Of a stretch of 13,659 nt of DNA, positions 12,606-13,659 are shown in pieces. The first letter of the stretch is position 1. Every line of letters begins with the position of its first letter. Location: assembly GCA_028865155.1 (NCBI GenBank), contig JAGWKW010000013.1, forward strand, positions 1-13,659, read 5' to 3'. This DNA is from Alphaproteobacteria bacterium. Its GTDB lineage: Bacteria; Pseudomonadota; Alphaproteobacteria; UBA9219. The notes beneath the pieces are model-generated. The model ran no database searches and was not told the DNA's origin. It saw nothing but the letters and a program-made list of their open reading frames with translations. Made by a program: the position numbers and the translations under genes.

Positions 12606-13659
12606 ACAGCCCGATGCCGAACGGGCCGAGATAATCGACCTCGACGAACGAGCGCAGCAAGAACATGAAAACGAAGCCGAAGCATGCCGCGCCTGTCGGC
12701 GTCATGCCGTTTTTGAGCGCGTAACGCAGGCTCGCGTAAAAAGTCGTAGCGATCAGGAGCGCGATCAGAAGCGCGCCGCCAAGGCCGAGATCGACGAAGG
12801 CCTGAATGAACATGTTATGGAAATGGAAGCCCGCGCCGATCGTCTCATGCGCCTTGTACCAGTAAAGATCGGCCTGCGGATTGCCGACGATCCAGAAAGC
12901 GTGATAGCCATGGCCGAGAAACGGTTTTTGAAGCGCGGTGCGGATGCCTTCGCGCCATAATTCGGTGCGTCCGGTCAGGCTCGCATTTTTGCCCATGGCG
13001 CGGAAAAGCAGCAAATCGAGGCGGGCGTAAAACAGCGCGAACAGCGCCGCGGCGCAAAGCGCAAGCGCGGCAATGGCAATCACAGGCCGGATGCGGCGGT
13101 GAAATTTGAGGGTAAAAGCAAGCGCCGCGACTGCCGCGAAGGTCAGGGCCAGCGAGGCCAGCGACGTCGCCGACCGGCTCAAGACAAGGCAGGGCATGCA
13201 AAGGGCGGCAGAGATGCAGGCGAAGGCGATTTTCGACCGCAGCCGCGCGCCGGTGAACATGTAAAGCAGGGCCGCGAACGCGCCGATCTCGGCGAAAAAA
13301 CCGACCTGGTTTTTCGAGCCGAACAGGCCCGCGAAGGAAAAGCCGCCGTCGCCGAAAAGCGCGAGCAGGACGAGCGTCGCGCCGAGCGCGAGGCCTTTGA
13401 CGAAGCTTTCCACCGTCGTAACCCGCGCCATGATGACGGCGCAGGCCAGCATCGACGCATATTCGAAAGACGCGCGCAGCGTTGCCATCGGGTAATCCGA
13501 CCACAGAGTCGAAAGCACGGCCAGCGCAGCAAGCGCGGCGGCCAAGGCAAGGTCGCGCGACGGGCGCAGGATGAGGCGGCGTTTATAAATCGCGCGCGGC
13601 AGCCAGATCGCATACATGACGAGAATGGGCCAGATGTTCGTCAGGCTCGAATAAGCCAT
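12541..13659 (-). CDS. O-antigen ligase/polymerase (Wzy/ExoQ-like) membrane protein, possibly 5'-incomplete
   Basis: Polytopic inner-membrane protein with 372 residues in view and about ten hydrophobic segments. Family features are GLFGSKNQVGFFAE (111-124), the extracytoplasmic GRTELWREGI (230-239) followed by KPFLGHGYHAFW, and HNMFIQAFVDLGLGG (271-285). These are typical of O-antigen ligase/polymerase (Wzy_C) proteins such as ExoQ, which join lipid-linked repeat units into polymer on the periplasmic side. An ATG coincides exactly with the window edge, so the true start may lie outside; relatives usually have about 400-440 residues. It converges on the GH16 gene, and its last 65 bases overlap that gene. 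In this locus it is the natural polymerase partner of the chain-length protein. Ligase versus polymerase activity cannot be told apart by eye. Confidence 0.88.
   Translation of the reverse strand: MAYSSLTNIWPILVMYAIWLPRAIYKRRLILRPSRDLALAAALAALAVLSTLWSDYPMATLRASFEYASMLACAVIMARVTTVESFVKGLALGATLVLLALFGDGGFSFAGLFGSKNQVGFFAEIGAFAALLYMFTGARLRSKIAFACISAALCMPCLVLSRSATSLASLALTFAAVAALAFTLKFHRRIRPVIAIAALALCAAALFALFYARLDLLLFRAMGKNASLTGRTELWREGIRTALQKPFLGHGYHAFWIVGNPQADLYWYKAHETIGAGFHFHNMFIQAFVDLGLGGALLIALLIATTFYASLRYALKNGMTPTGAACFGFVFMFLLRSFVEVDYLGPFGIGLFIVYSILPRLADEDRRVAARP

Overview
The window looks like chromosomal DNA of a GC-rich Gram-negative bacterium, probably an alphaproteobacterium. Genes are tightly packed with many ATGA stop/start overlaps, tRNA-Gly carries an encoded CCA, and outer-membrane export and RND efflux proteins are present. 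The taxonomic guess is an inference from gene content and style; no marker gene is available.

Left part (1-5551), all on the minus strand, looks like one end of a genomic island inserted at tRNA-Gly(TCC). Reading away from the tRNA it holds: a cluster of GGGGTA repeats that look like integrase arm sites; a wrecked P4-type tyrosine integrase (one-base frameshift, catalytic half missing); a coding-like orphan fragment; a small exported Met/Cys/His-rich protein; a possible terminator; and cusB-cusA, the adaptor and pump of a Cu(I)/Ag(I) tripartite efflux system. cusA runs off the left edge. The three pump methionines that define Cu/Ag transport are all present at the E. coli spacing. No cusC or cusF is in view.

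Centre (5552-10040), minus strand: the tRNA, then an exopolysaccharide export operon transcribed from about 10082 towards the tRNA. Its order is short OPX lipoprotein, outer-membrane beta-barrel, Wzz-type chain-length protein, separate BY-type kinase/ATPase. The short OPX next to a barrel matches the composite OPX/beta-barrel translocon described in Myxococcus xanthus. The gene types are those found in XrtA/PEP-CTERM-associated polysaccharide loci, but no exosortase or PEP-CTERM protein lies in the window.

Right part (10041-13659): a 167-bp divergent promoter region with a 33-bp near-palindrome leads into a plus-strand operon of three translationally coupled genes: an ExeA/XrtA-associated ATPase, an exported protein with two twin-CX3C modules, and a GH16 endoglycanase. 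An O-antigen polymerase/ligase-like (Wzy/ExoQ) membrane protein converges on it from the minus strand, with a 65-bp overlap of coding ends. Together these genes suggest polymerisation, chain-length control, outer-membrane export and trimming of one secreted polysaccharide. Sugar synthesis and glycosyltransferase genes would lie outside the window.

The points most worth a second look are the double twin-CX3C protein, the repeated A-tract/AACCTT element at three places in the right orientation for the adjacent genes, the composite export pair, and the dead integrase beside an intact copper-efflux cargo. No stretch over 300 bases lacks a gene.
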